This document shows, one piece after another, positions 7,953-16,822 of a stretch of 54,106 bases of DNA. Position numbers and translations under genes: made by a program. Origin of the DNA: JAPLVB01 sp964353635 (GTDB lineage Archaea > Aenigmatarchaeota > Aenigmatarchaeia > QMZP01). Every line of letters starts with the position of its first letter. Position 1 is the stretch's first letter. The stretch is taken from contig CAYGVS010000004.1 in assembly GCA_964353635.1 (NCBI GenBank), positions 1 through 54,106 of the forward strand. The letters run 5' to 3'. The notes under the pieces are model-generated. The model made no database searches. It was not told the DNA's origin and worked only from the letters and a program-made list of their open reading frames with translations.

Positions 7953-8894
7953 TCACCGTTTTCTAAATCCTTTATGCCAATCTATTGTGAATTTTAGCCC
8001 CTCTGCTATGCTTATTTTGGGTCTCCATTTTAAATGTTTATCAGCTTTGTCTATATCTGCGCACATGTGCCAAATCTCATTTTTCCTGTGTGGGATTGCC
8101 CCCCAGGCTGGTTTAACTTTGTTGCCAATTAGACTGCTTACAAGATTGGTAATGTCTCTTATGCTAGTTGAATGGCCTGTTCCGATGTTAAAAATCTCGT
8201 GTTTATTTGGCAGTTTTGGCATGGTTATCAATTTCATGTAAGCGTCAACTATATCATCAACATAAATAAAGTCCCATTGCTGCTTTCCGCTAGTCATTTT
8301 AAGGTGTTCTTTAGCTAGGATTGTCCGTATCAGATAAGGAATGAGTTTTTTTTCATTGTCATATGGTCCGTATGGAGGGAAGAGGCGAAAAGTCACTATA
8401 TCCAGCCCATATTTTTCTGCGTAAAAATTACACGCATTTTCCGCCTGAATCTTTGTCATAGCGTAAAGGTTAAAGGGGTCGAGTCTTGAATCTTCCTTTA
8501 TCTTTTCCCTTATGCTTTTGTAAACGAAACAAGAACTTGTATTTACGAACAGCTTCACTCCGTACTCCTTTGAGGCCTCTAGAAGATTTCCCGTGCCTAG
8601 GATATTCGTATTTACCATCAAGGGTATATCCTGCGGCTTGTGGTCAGGTGAATAGTTCGTTGCTAGATGAAATATGATATCAGGCTCAAATTCTGAGATT
8701 GTCTTTAAAACATCCTCTGTCTTTTCTAAAGGGGTATCATATACATGTATTTTATCAATCAAGTCTTTAATTCTCCAGAGATCTGAATTCTGGCGCTTAA
8801 TTATCCCGATATCAATGTCATTGTTTACTAATCTTCTCACAACATTGGATCCGATAAATCCAGTGGCCCCAGTAACAAGAATTTTAGATTTCAT
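7953..8894 (-). CDS. SDR of the CDP-sugar operon (4-keto reductase or 4,6-dehydratase-like)
   Basis: This 313-residue extended SDR has TGATGFIGS at the N-terminus, an NTSSCFVY segment, the YAMTK catalytic pair and a C-terminal DFIYVDDIVDAY block. It begins immediately after rfbF and overlaps the RmlC-like gene's alternative start, so it belongs to the CDP-dideoxyhexose operon. In known pathways an SDR (abequose, paratose or similar synthase) reduces the 4-keto group after RfbH. A second SDR, RfbG, first dehydrates CDP-glucose. Only one SDR is in this operon, so this one could be either; overall similarity seems nearer to the final reductases. Length is normal. Confidence 0.75.
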   Translation of the reverse strand: MKSKILVTGATGFIGSNVVRRLVNNDIDIGIIKRQNSDLWRIKDLIDKIHVYDTPLEKTEDVLKTISEFEPDIIFHLATNYSPDHKPQDIPLMVNTNILGTGNLLEASKEYGVKLFVNTSSCFVYKSIREKIKEDSRLDPFNLYAMTKIQAENACNFYAEKYGLDIVTFRLFPPYGPYDNEKKLIPYLIRTILAKEHLKMTSGKQQWDFIYVDDIVDAYMKLITMPKLPNKHEIFNIGTGHSTSIRDITNLVSSLIGNKVKPAWGAIPHRKNEIWHMCADIDKADKHLKWRPKISIAEGLKFTIDWHKGFRKR

Positions 8895-9674
8895 TCAGTC
8901 ATCCCAAATCTTCCAGAATGCCCTATTACTATTCCATAGAGAGTTTAGGTAAATCATATCGCGCTGCGTATCCATGCATGTCCAATTTCCCTTATGTTCA
9001 TAAACCATCAGTTCACCGTCTTTAGCCAATTGCTCTAAGGGACCCACTTCAAAATCACACTTTTCATCGGAAAAAAGATAATTAAATATTTTTCTATTAA
9101 AAACAAAAAAACCGCCGTTTATCATCCCTTGGGAAAGTTGAGGCTTTTCGGTAAAAGATATTACTTTGTTCATATCCACTATCATTTCGCCAAACCTTGA
9201 TGGAGGCCTTACGCCCGTGACAGTGCCTATCTTTCCGTGTTTTTTATGAAAAGCCAACAGGTCGCTTAGATTTATGTCAGCCAGGCCGTCCCCATAGGTC
9301 AGCATGAATATATCCGAGTCTATGAACCTTTCAATTCTCTTTATTCTGCACCCCTTTAGGGCGCTCTCCCCTGTGTCGACTATTGTGACCTTCCATCCCT
9401 TTTCGCTATGGTTTTTATGCACTTCACATATTCCCTTGCCCAATTCGATGGTAAAGTCGTTTTTAATTGCGTCGTAATTGAAGAAATAGTGCTTTATCAT
9501 CTCCCCTTTATAGCCAGCCGCCAGGACAAAGTCATTAAAACCGTATGTTGAATACATTTTCATTATGTGCCATAAAATCGGCTTTTTACCAATATCTATC
9601 ATGGGTTTCGGCTTTGTTTCAGTCTCCTCCATTAGTCTTGTTCCTATCCCACCACATAATATCACAACTTTCAT
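8895..9674 (-). CDS. rfbF: Glucose-1-phosphate cytidylyltransferase
   Basis: This 259-residue enzyme makes CDP-glucose from CTP and glucose-1-phosphate, the first step to CDP-3,6-dideoxyhexoses. It has the nucleotidyltransferase signature CGGIGTRLMEET followed by KPKPMIDIGKKP, the metal-binding LTYGDGLADI, and the RfbF-typical VTGVRPPSRFG and NGGFFVFN segments. Length fits RfbF (about 257). It is the first gene of the minus-strand operon; the SDR start follows the stop directly. On the minus strand TTATATAAA at about 9722-9731 is a likely TATA box, leaving a leader of roughly 20 bases. Confidence 0.93.
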   Translation of the reverse strand: MKVVILCGGIGTRLMEETETKPKPMIDIGKKPILWHIMKMYSTYGFNDFVLAAGYKGEMIKHYFFNYDAIKNDFTIELGKGICEVHKNHSEKGWKVTIVDTGESALKGCRIKRIERFIDSDIFMLTYGDGLADINLSDLLAFHKKHGKIGTVTGVRPPSRFGEMIVDMNKVISFTEKPQLSQGMINGGFFVFNRKIFNYLFSDEKCDFEVGPLEQLAKDGELMVYEHKGNWTCMDTQRDMIYLNSLWNSNRAFWKIWDD

Positions 9675-9725
9675 AATATGTCACATTCAAGTTTTACTAG
9701 TTAGTTTTTAATTCTATAGTGATTT

Positions 9726-9743
9726 ATATAACTGATATAACTG
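9726..9743. repeat. Tandem direct repeat ATATAACTG x2 in a divergent promoter region
   Basis: ATATAACTG occurs twice head to tail (9726-9734 and 9735-9743) between the divergent genes at 9674 and 9779. Both copies include TATA-like sequence and could serve as promoter elements for rfbF on the minus strand. Confidence 0.4.
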
Positions 9744-9778
9744 TGTATGATTTCAGGATATTGCTGTGAGTATTTAGT

Positions 9779-10729
9779 ATGAATAGTGTAATTGTAACAG
9801 GATGCGCAGGGTTCATAGGGTCCCATTTAACTGAAAGGCTTCTTAGGAAGGATTTTAAGGTAACAGGTATAGACTGCTTTACTGATTATTATCCGGTTGA
9901 AATCAAGCGAAATAATCTAAAAGGCTTCATCGGAAACAAAAATTTCACATTTATAAGAAGGGATGTCATAGATGCTGATTTAAAGGGCCTTATATCGGAT
10001 AGTGATTACATCTTCCACCTCGCAGCCCAGCCAGGGGTCAGGGCAAGCTGGGGACAAAGCTTTGAGATTTACATCAAGAACAATATCCTTGGAACGCAGC
10101 GCCTTCTTGAGGCATGCATGAAATCAGATATAAAAAGGCTTGTGTTCGCAAGCTCCTCCTCTGTTTACGGCGACGCCAAAGAAATGCCAATAAAGGAAGA
10201 GTCTGTTACAAAACCCCTTTCCCCTTATGGGGTCACAAAGCTTGCGGCTGAAAACCTGTGCGGACTATATCACAAGAATTATGGCATTCCTGCTGTTTCG
10301 CTGAGATACTTCACTGTTTACGGTCCCAGGCAAAGGCCTGACATGGCCTTCAGCAAGTTCATTAATGCCGTATTAAAAGGCAGTCCTATAATCATTTACG
10401 GCGACGGTGAGCAAACGAGGGATTTCACATATGTATCGGATATTGTGGAAGCAAATATCCTCGCCATGGAAAGGGGCAGAAATGGGGAGATTTACAATAT
10501 AGGTGGGGGCTCCAGGATATCCGTAAATGAAACAATCAAGATTATAGAGAGGCTTGCCGGCAAAAGGGCCAGAGTAGAGCACAAAGAAGCCCAATCAGGA
10601 GACATGCGGAATACGTACGCTGACATAGGAAAAGCCAGAAAGGACCTTGGTTATCGGCCCGAAACGAGCATAGAGAGCGGATTGAAAGAGATGATTGAAT
10701 ATGTCAAGAATATGCTTCGTACAGACTGA
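9779..10729 (+). CDS. UDP-glucuronate/UDP-glucose 4-epimerase-like SDR
   Basis: This 316-residue extended SDR has TGCAGFIGSH at residues 7-16, HLAAQPGVRASWG, FASSSSVYG, the YGVTK catalytic pair and YGDGEQTRDFTYVSD. The AAQPGVRASWG segment is common in UDP-glucuronate epimerases and related GalE-type enzymes. It would interconvert nucleotide sugars for the following glycosyltransferase and amidotransferase genes. The downstream GT4 starts inside its 3' end, so they are one transcript. With the UDP-sugar dehydrogenase at 15415 it could yield UDP-galacturonate, but that specificity is a guess. Confidence 0.85.
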   Translation: MNSVIVTGCAGFIGSHLTERLLRKDFKVTGIDCFTDYYPVEIKRNNLKGFIGNKNFTFIRRDVIDADLKGLISDSDYIFHLAAQPGVRASWGQSFEIYIKNNILGTQRLLEACMKSDIKRLVFASSSSVYGDAKEMPIKEESVTKPLSPYGVTKLAAENLCGLYHKNYGIPAVSLRYFTVYGPRQRPDMAFSKFINAVLKGSPIIIYGDGEQTRDFTYVSDIVEANILAMERGRNGEIYNIGGGSRISVNETIKIIERLAGKRARVEHKEAQSGDMRNTYADIGKARKDLGYRPETSIESGLKEMIEYVKNMLRTD

Positions 10730-11762
10730 GATGTACTATGCTTTTGATCCGTCTTCCAAGAATCTGGGCGGTGCCGAGATGCAAACATACATTCTTGCAA
10801 AGGAGCTTTCCAGAAGGAATTATAACGTCAGCGCAATATTAAAGGAAAACCGCAAGCCTCCAGGAAGCATAAGGATTTTCGTCATAAATAAGAGGAAAAT
10901 CCTTAGTACCTTCTCGCTATTCCGGGCAATGTGCAGGGCGGACGCCGACATATATTACCAAAGGACAGGCGGGTTTATCACAGGCATAATCGGCCTGTTC
11001 TGCACGCTAAGAAACAGGAAATTCGTTTTCCATGTTTCCAGCATGCATCAGTGCCGCAAGGATTGGCCAAGGGGTGGGAATTTTTTAAAAAGGGTCTCTT
11101 ACAGGTGGGGTCTGAAAGGGGTAGCAAAAATCCTGGTCCAGACAGAGAACCAGCGGTCTGCCTTGAAGAAGAATTTTGGTTTTGAAAGTTCCGTGATCAG
11201 GAACATGGTGGCTGAACTTCCTACTAAATCCAGGAAGGAGAACATGGTCCTTTGGGTGGGAACAGTCAACGAGCGCAAGAGGCCTGATGTGTTCCTTCGT
11301 CTGGCCAGCTCATTCCCCAAGCATAGATTTGTCATGATAGGGGGAAAGGGCGAAAACCAGGAATTCTACCGGAAAATCGAAAGGCAGTCGCAAAGCATAA
11401 AGAACCTTGAATTTTTGGGGTTCAGGCCGTATGAGGAAACGCAAGGATATTTCCAAAAGTGCAAAGTCTTTGTTAACACATCCATGGATGAAGGATTCCC
11501 GAACACGTATCTTCAGGCCTGGTCGAATTACGTGCCTGTAGTCGCCCTGGAGTTCGACCCGGATGAAATAATATGCAAAAATTCCCTGGGATTCCATTCC
11601 AGGAACTTTGATAATATTGTCAGAGATGTTAGATTATTGATGGAGGATGAGAGGATGAGGAGACGCATGGCGCTTAACGGAAGGCTCTATGTTGAAAAAA
11701 ACCATAAAATTGAAAAAATAATAAGCGATTATGCTGATGTCTTCAGGAAACTTGTGAGTTAG
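10701..11762 (+). CDS. Family 4 glycosyltransferase
   Basis: This 353-residue protein has the GT-B fold of GT4 enzymes. The N-terminal donor loop reads SKNLGGAEMQTYILAKEL and the C-terminal nucleotide-sugar site has VNTSMDEGFPNTYLQAW, the family's EX7E-like region with the second Glu replaced. It would be a cytoplasmic retaining transferase adding one residue to a lipid-linked glycan. The start is the ATG at 10701, overlapping the upstream SDR by 29 bases; the amidotransferase at 11764 begins two bases after its stop. The same order, GT4 then asnB, recurs at 20634-23650. Donor and acceptor are unknown. Confidence 0.85.
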   Translation: MSRICFVQTEMYYAFDPSSKNLGGAEMQTYILAKELSRRNYNVSAILKENRKPPGSIRIFVINKRKILSTFSLFRAMCRADADIYYQRTGGFITGIIGLFCTLRNRKFVFHVSSMHQCRKDWPRGGNFLKRVSYRWGLKGVAKILVQTENQRSALKKNFGFESSVIRNMVAELPTKSRKENMVLWVGTVNERKRPDVFLRLASSFPKHRFVMIGGKGENQEFYRKIERQSQSIKNLEFLGFRPYEETQGYFQKCKVFVNTSMDEGFPNTYLQAWSNYVPVVALEFDPDEIICKNSLGFHSRNFDNIVRDVRLLMEDERMRRRMALNGRLYVEKNHKIEKIISDYADVFRKLVS

Positions 11763-11763
11763 C

Positions 11764-13575
11764 ATGTGCGGGATTTGCGGATTCAACTGGGAAGATAGGG
11801 AACTGATAAAGGAATGTGCTAGGATAATTTCCCACAGGGGTCCTGATGGCGAAGGTTATTACACTGACAGGAATGTCTCCCTTGGCCACAGGCGTCTGAG
11901 CATTATTGACCTTTCAAAGAAGGGGAAGCAGCCAATGTCAAATGAGGACGGGACAGTATGGATTACATTCAACGGGGAGATATATAATTACAAGGAGATA
12001 GGGGAAGGTCTGGAAAAATCAGGCCACACGTTCGCCTCCAACACGGACACAGAAGCCATAATCCATTCATATGAGCAATACGGCCCTGATTGTGTAAAGA
12101 AATTCAGGGGAATGTTCGCCTTCTGCATATGGGACTCGAGAAAGAGGATTCTTTTTTTGGCAAGGGACCCAATAGGGAAGAAGCCTGTATATTACTTCTG
12201 GGATGGAAAAATGTTCATATTCGCTTCGGAAATAAAGGCTATACTTGCAGCCGGGATTAAAAGGGAAGTAAATGTGCAGGGACTTCTGGCCTATCTTGCG
12301 TTCAATTATGTGCCTGGAGAGCAGACTTTTTTCAAGGGAATCTATAAAGTACTTCCCGGACATTTTCTTATACTAAGGGACGGGAAAATAAGCAAAAAAC
12401 AGTACTGGGAAATAAAGGAAGACATTGTGAATAAGGATGAAAAATATTTCAGCCAGGAGCTGGAAAGGGTTCTAGAAGAATCCACTCGGATAAGGATGCT
12501 CGCCTCTGACGTGCCTATAGGGGCCTTCCTTTCCGGCGGCCTGGACTCCAGCTCAATCGTGGCCCTGGCCAAAAAGCATGTTGGCTACCAGATGCACACC
12601 TTCTCGATAGGCTTCGAAACCTTTTCCGAGCTTGACTATGCCAAGGCTGTTGCGGAAAGGCTTGATACGAACCACCGTGAAATAGAGCTGAAGGAAAAGG
12701 ATGTGATAAAGGCTCTGCCAAAAATAGCATGGCATTATGATGAGCCCATAGGCGACTCTGCAGTAATCCCTAACTACTTCCTATCCAGAGAAGCTAAAAA
12801 GAACGTGAAGGTTGTACTGGCGGGCGAAGGTGGGGATGAGCTTTTCGGGGGCTATCCACATTACAAGGCTGCCCTGAAGGCTTACAATTCCAGAATTCCG
12901 GAGCTGGCAAAAAGCAGCATTGCAGGCGCGCTTAGAGCCCTTCCCGAAAGCCCTATTAATGGAAGAAAGAGGAGGTTCCTCAGGCTCTATTCTCAAACAG
13001 ATTTGGACAGCATTCATTTCTCTTCAACAAGATTCCTCTCCGACAGTGAGATAAGCAAGATAACCAATCTGAAAGCGCTCAATCTAAACAGGATGACAGT
13101 AGGGCCAGCTGCTTTCACGAATCCGCTGAACAGGATGCTTTACCTGGACTGTAAGAACATGCTGCCTGAAAAATATCTTATGAAGGGAGACAAAGCGACC
13201 ATGGCCAATTCCGTAGAGGAGCGGCTACCGCTCCTTGACAAGAATCTCATAGAGTTCGCGTTTAGGATGAATCCAAACCTGAAAATTCATGAAGGGAAGG
13301 AAAAGTACATATTAAGGGAAGTTATGAAGAAAAAACTCCCAAACATTACTATCCAGAGGACCAAGCAGGGTTTCGGAACCCCAATAGAGCACTGGCTGAG
13401 GGGAGAGATGGGAGAGTTGGCAAGGAAAGAGATTTCAGAAAGCGGAATAATCAACCGGTATTTCAATGAAAAAATCTGGAAACTGATTGGTACAAAACCT
13501 AAAAATTACAGGCATGCCCAGATGACATGGTTGCTGCTCTCTATCGCTTTTTGGGAGAAAGAGGTTGCTGCATGA
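11764..13575 (+). CDS. AsnB-type glutamine-hydrolysing amidotransferase (copy 1)
   Basis: This 603-residue protein has an N-terminal Ntn glutaminase domain with the nucleophile Cys2 (MCGICGF), SHRGPDGEGYY, RRLSIIDLS and FNGEIYNY. A synthetase domain follows with the PP-loop FLSGGLDSSSIVA near residue 257. It hydrolyses glutamine and passes ammonia to an adenylated carboxylate. In polysaccharide loci such proteins are thought to amidate uronic acids instead of aspartate. It lies between two GT4 genes with overlaps of a few bases on the 3' side. A close paralogue at 21827 shares long identical stretches in the glutaminase domain. Free asparagine synthesis cannot be excluded. Confidence 0.9.
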   Translation: MCGICGFNWEDRELIKECARIISHRGPDGEGYYTDRNVSLGHRRLSIIDLSKKGKQPMSNEDGTVWITFNGEIYNYKEIGEGLEKSGHTFASNTDTEAIIHSYEQYGPDCVKKFRGMFAFCIWDSRKRILFLARDPIGKKPVYYFWDGKMFIFASEIKAILAAGIKREVNVQGLLAYLAFNYVPGEQTFFKGIYKVLPGHFLILRDGKISKKQYWEIKEDIVNKDEKYFSQELERVLEESTRIRMLASDVPIGAFLSGGLDSSSIVALAKKHVGYQMHTFSIGFETFSELDYAKAVAERLDTNHREIELKEKDVIKALPKIAWHYDEPIGDSAVIPNYFLSREAKKNVKVVLAGEGGDELFGGYPHYKAALKAYNSRIPELAKSSIAGALRALPESPINGRKRRFLRLYSQTDLDSIHFSSTRFLSDSEISKITNLKALNLNRMTVGPAAFTNPLNRMLYLDCKNMLPEKYLMKGDKATMANSVEERLPLLDKNLIEFAFRMNPNLKIHEGKEKYILREVMKKKLPNITIQRTKQGFGTPIEHWLRGEMGELARKEISESGIINRYFNEKIWKLIGTKPKNYRHAQMTWLLLSIAFWEKEVAA

Positions 13576-14705
13576 AAATCCTAATCCTTGGCTCTAAGGA
13601 ATATCCTATGGGCTCCAACAAAGGCGACGACCCGATACCTTCAGGTGGGATGGAGACCTATGTGGATGATATAGCTCTGGCGCTTTCAAAACACTGCGAG
13701 CTTGTTATAGTCACCAGGAAATTCAAGGGGACAAAAAAACATGAACGGACGGGGAGCATAGAGATCCTGAGGGTTCCATATATAAAGGGAAAATATTTCA
13801 GGAACCCCACTTTCAATCTTCTTTCCTTCCTTGCATCCTTGCGGCTTATGAAGGATGTTGATGCCATATATCCTCAAGGTATTATAGCCTCATTCTTCAG
13901 CTATATTCTTTCCAAGCTTTCAGGCAAGCCCGTGGCTTGCAGGCCGGCCGGGATAGCCTACGATCAATATAAGTTTCCACTGAATAAAATTCTCTTCCTA
14001 CTGACAAAAAGCATTTACATGAAATGTGACTGTGTGGTGTTTCATTCCGAGGGGGAGAGGGACAACTTCGTAAGAATCCTTAGATTCACCCCAAAAAGGA
14101 GCAAGGTGATACTCACTGGCATACCTGTGAAAAAGTTCTCCCGTCATATAAAAAGCACTAAGCGTGATTTCGGAATCCTTGAAAAGACTCCAGTAATCGG
14201 GTTTATAGGAAGGTTTGTAGAGGTCAAGGGGATTGAATATCTTGTGCGGGCTGCTTCCCTGCTGAAAGAGAAGAACATCAAGTTCCTCATGGTAGGGGAT
14301 GGTCCCCAGAAGCCTGAGATAGAAAGCCTTATAAAAAGCCTGGGGCTTGAGGAGAATTTTGTCTTTACAGGATTCACGAGGGAGATACCCAAGGTTTTGG
14401 CTGCAATGGACGTGTTCGTGATATCCTCCACCTCAGAAGGCCTTCCCACCTCACTCCTGGAAGCCATGGCAGCGGCCAAACCTTGCATAGTCACAGACAT
14501 AGGCCTCCCTGTTGAGAACATGAAAACAGGCCTGGTCGTGCCTCCAAAAAGCCCAGAGAGCCTGGCGCAAGGGATAGAAAAGCTTTTACATGACAAGAAA
14601 CTGTGCAATCATCTAGGTCAGAATGCACAAGCATTCGCTATGGAGAACTGCACGCAAGAAAAGGCTGCAAAAAAGCATTACGAGCTCTTTAACTCCCTGA
14701 TTTAA
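13572..14705 (+). CDS. Family 4 glycosyltransferase
   Basis: This 377-residue GT4 enzyme has an N-terminal glycine-rich loop (PSGGMETYVDDIALAL), GFIGRFVEVKGIEYL at the domain border and SSTSEGLPTSLLEAMA, an intact EX7E motif, in the nucleotide-sugar site. The ATG at 13572 overlaps the asnB stop (ATGA), so translation is coupled. The stop overlaps that of the convergent nadE by four bases. It is probably a cytoplasmic step of the glycan assembly; sugar and linkage are unknown. Confidence 0.87.
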   Translation: MKILILGSKEYPMGSNKGDDPIPSGGMETYVDDIALALSKHCELVIVTRKFKGTKKHERTGSIEILRVPYIKGKYFRNPTFNLLSFLASLRLMKDVDAIYPQGIIASFFSYILSKLSGKPVACRPAGIAYDQYKFPLNKILFLLTKSIYMKCDCVVFHSEGERDNFVRILRFTPKRSKVILTGIPVKKFSRHIKSTKRDFGILEKTPVIGFIGRFVEVKGIEYLVRAASLLKEKNIKFLMVGDGPQKPEIESLIKSLGLEENFVFTGFTREIPKVLAAMDVFVISSTSEGLPTSLLEAMAAAKPCIVTDIGLPVENMKTGLVVPPKSPESLAQGIEKLLHDKKLCNHLGQNAQAFAMENCTQEKAAKKHYELFNSLI

Positions 14706-15418
14706 TCAGGGAACGCGGGAGGCAGCCTTCTTTTATGCTCCGTAGACGCATGCATCCTTTTCGCTTTCTCAACAAGCGCAGGGTCCATGCTTTTTGTGTC
14801 GCCCTTGGCAATCCCCTCTATTACCATGTCCAGCTGCTCGTAGGTTATGCCCATCTCTTTCTCATCCGTCTGGCCTTCCCAGAGTCCTGCGGAAGGCGGC
14901 TTGTCTATTATCTCCTTCGGGATACCAAGCTCCTTGGCGAGCATCCTCACCTCTGTCTTAAGAAGGTGAGATATGGGAAGTATGTCCACTCCGCCGTCCC
15001 CGTACTTTGTGAAATATCCTGTGAATGATTCCGTCCTGTTATCCGTTCCGGCAACCAGATATCCCAAGGTGTTGGCAAAATAGTAAAGGGTAAGCATGCG
15101 CAGCCTGGGCTTGAGGTTCGCCCTGGCGATGCCGTTACCTTGAGGCAGCGCTTTCATAAGCGTGTCGCATGCTGGCCCCAAGTCCACGGTCTGTGTCTTT
15201 ATCCCGAACTTCCTTGCAAGCATGTGCGCATGCTCCATGTCTTCAGGGTTTGAATGGCAGGGCATGATAACGCCCAAGACCTTGTCCCCGAGAGCCTTTT
15301 TTGAAAGCACAGCCACAACAGAGGAGTCTATCCCTCCACTCAAGCCCACAACAACGCCTTTCGCCCCGGATTCCTTGGCTTTTTCCTTTATCCAGGTCTG
15401 TATCTTTTCAGAACTCAT
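14702..15418 (-). CDS. nadE: NH3-dependent NAD+ synthetase
   Basis: This 238-residue enzyme amidates deamido-NAD+ with ammonia and ATP, the last step of NAD+ synthesis. The PP-loop SGGIDSSVVA lies near residues 26-35, followed by VIMPCHSN, AGTDNRTE and ISHLLKTEVRMLA, all standard for archaeal NadE without a glutaminase domain. I chose the ATG at 15418, which overlaps the stop of the UDP-sugar dehydrogenase gene as ATGA; an in-frame GTG at 15427 also exists. A coupled position behind an NAD+-consuming dehydrogenase in a glycan locus is unusual. It may be the only nadE of the genome. Confidence 0.93.
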   Translation of the reverse strand: MSSEKIQTWIKEKAKESGAKGVVVGLSGGIDSSVVAVLSKKALGDKVLGVIMPCHSNPEDMEHAHMLARKFGIKTQTVDLGPACDTLMKALPQGNGIARANLKPRLRMLTLYYFANTLGYLVAGTDNRTESFTGYFTKYGDGGVDILPISHLLKTEVRMLAKELGIPKEIIDKPPSAGLWEGQTDEKEMGITYEQLDMVIEGIAKGDTKSMDPALVEKAKRMHASTEHKRRLPPAFPD

Positions 15419-16752
15419 AACAGCCACCTCTTATCTCCTGCAATATGATACTCAACACGCGTCTTTTCGAAATCTATATCTTTCCAGATTCCTGTATTGT
15501 CCAGGACAACCTTGCATTTTTTGAGATTGCTCAGTACAACTGTATTTGGAGTGAACCTGTAAATTTGATGGTCTGCCACAAGGAGGATTGCATCAAACTC
15601 CTGAAGGCCTTCTGGAAACTTGAAGGTCTCGCAGCCGGTTATTTTCCTTATCTCCTGTTCTGTGTAAAGAGGGTCATGAATCTTGACGGAAATTCCCTTC
15701 TCCTTCAGCCTTTGCGCAATCTTTATTGTCGGCGAAAGTATGTCCACTTTTATATCCCCTTTGTAAGCAAGGCCTAGTATGCCAGCTTTCCTGCATCCTC
15801 TTTTTGCAATCGAATCCGCAACAACAAAAGGTTGTTTGCTGTCCGTCTCTATGGCTGATCTAAGGATAGTCAACTGCTCTGGATTCTTTGCGCCAAGAAG
15901 AACGTATTGCGAGGAGAGGGGTATGCAATATCCCCCTGTTCCAAAGCTTGGAAAGTACGTTCCGATGTTCCATTTGGTTCCTACAAGTCTCAGCACTTCC
16001 TTCATGTCTATTTCCGGGTAGGCAAGCGAAAGCTGGTTGGCCAAGGTTATTTCAGCATGCCTGTACGCATTTTCTATTGACTTTATCATTTCAGCATGCT
16101 TGTGGTCTGGCGCAGGAATGAGGCTGTCGCATATTATGGAAAGCGCGTCCTTCATAAACTTTGTCGTTTCCTGAGTTGTCCCTCCTATTATCCTCGGGAG
16201 GTTCTTCAGGCTCTTTTCCGGAGAGATGAACCAATCCCTCCTGGGTGCGACCCCAAGAAGAATATCCTTTCCGACTTTAAGTCCGGCTTTCTCGAATATG
16301 GGAATCACAACATTGTCCGTCCTTCCTGGCGTAAGGGTGGACTCTATTATCACAAGGGGAGGTTCGCCTCCGGCCTTATAGGAAGAAATCTTCTTTACCA
16401 CATCTTCAAGTATGGCGTCGTAAGGCTTGCCATCCTTCTCTGTTGGGATGGCTATCATATGCACAGCCACGTCGGCCTTAAGCAGTTCTTTCCACTCTGT
16501 TGTAGCCCTCAGCAAACCGTTATCAACAAGAGGCTTTACATCAAAACCGAGCCATTTCTCGAAATTCTCTATGGGTATGAGACCCCTGTTTATGGTGTCG
16601 ACCTTTTCCTGAATTACATCCATGCCTATGCATTTGACGCCGTTAAAGGCAAAATTGGCCATGGTGGAATAGCCTATATAGCCAGTTCCCCACACTCCCA
16701 CTTTCTTCTCCCCACTAAGAAGCTGCCCTTTTATGTTTTCAAGGACCATCAT
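15415..16752 (-). CDS. UDP-sugar 6-dehydrogenase family (UDP-glucose/ManNAc/GalNAc dehydrogenase-like)
   Basis: This protein of about 445 residues oxidises the C6 alcohol of a nucleotide sugar twice with NAD+ to give a uronic acid. It has VGVWGTGYIGYSTMANFAFNG as the Rossmann start, IIESTLTPGRTD, and the catalytic cysteine in FGTGGYCIPLSSQ. A C-terminal domain has GLAYKGDIKVDILSP, near the family's GxxxKxxxxDxRxSP, but with Leu where Arg is usual. Sugar identity is therefore uncertain. ATGs at 16752 and 16749 both fit; a TATA box (16781-16789) rules out the TTG at 16776. The promoter has GTAATA/TATTAC half-sites matching those in front of the RHH-nucleotidyltransferase gene. nadE follows with coupled translation. 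Confidence 0.85.
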   Translation of the reverse strand: MMVLENIKGQLLSGEKKVGVWGTGYIGYSTMANFAFNGVKCIGMDVIQEKVDTINRGLIPIENFEKWLGFDVKPLVDNGLLRATTEWKELLKADVAVHMIAIPTEKDGKPYDAILEDVVKKISSYKAGGEPPLVIIESTLTPGRTDNVVIPIFEKAGLKVGKDILLGVAPRRDWFISPEKSLKNLPRIIGGTTQETTKFMKDALSIICDSLIPAPDHKHAEMIKSIENAYRHAEITLANQLSLAYPEIDMKEVLRLVGTKWNIGTYFPSFGTGGYCIPLSSQYVLLGAKNPEQLTILRSAIETDSKQPFVVADSIAKRGCRKAGILGLAYKGDIKVDILSPTIKIAQRLKEKGISVKIHDPLYTEQEIRKITGCETFKFPEGLQEFDAILLVADHQIYRFTPNTVVLSNLKKCKVVLDNTGIWKDIDFEKTRVEYHIAGDKRWLL

Positions 16753-16780
16753 AACACCTAAAGAATTAGTGTCCAAAAAT

Positions 16781-16789
16781 GCTTATATA
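16781..16789 (-). promoter_or_regulatory. TATA box of the UDP-sugar dehydrogenase gene
   Basis: On the minus strand the sequence is TATATAAGC, about 26 bases before position 16760, giving a leader of roughly ten bases before ATG 16752. Its upstream side abuts the half-site cluster at 16796-16822, so a bound repressor could block TBP/TFB. Confidence 0.5.
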
Positions 16790-16795
16790 CCTATT

Positions 16796-16822
16796 TATTA
16801 CCGAGTAATACTTTTATATTAC
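16796..16822. promoter_or_regulatory. Candidate operator: TATTAC, GTAATA, TATTAC half-site cluster
   Basis: Three identical half-sites occur in alternating orientation: TATTAC (16796-16801), GTAATA (16805-16810) and TATTAC (16817-16822). The last two form GTAATA-N6-TATTAC, the same palindrome with the same 6-base spacer as at 17631-17648. The cluster lies just upstream of the TATA box of the UDP-sugar dehydrogenase gene and overlaps the stop codon (TAA, 16821-16819) of the RHH-nucleotidyltransferase gene. I infer that the RHH protein encoded next door binds here. Confidence 0.55.
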
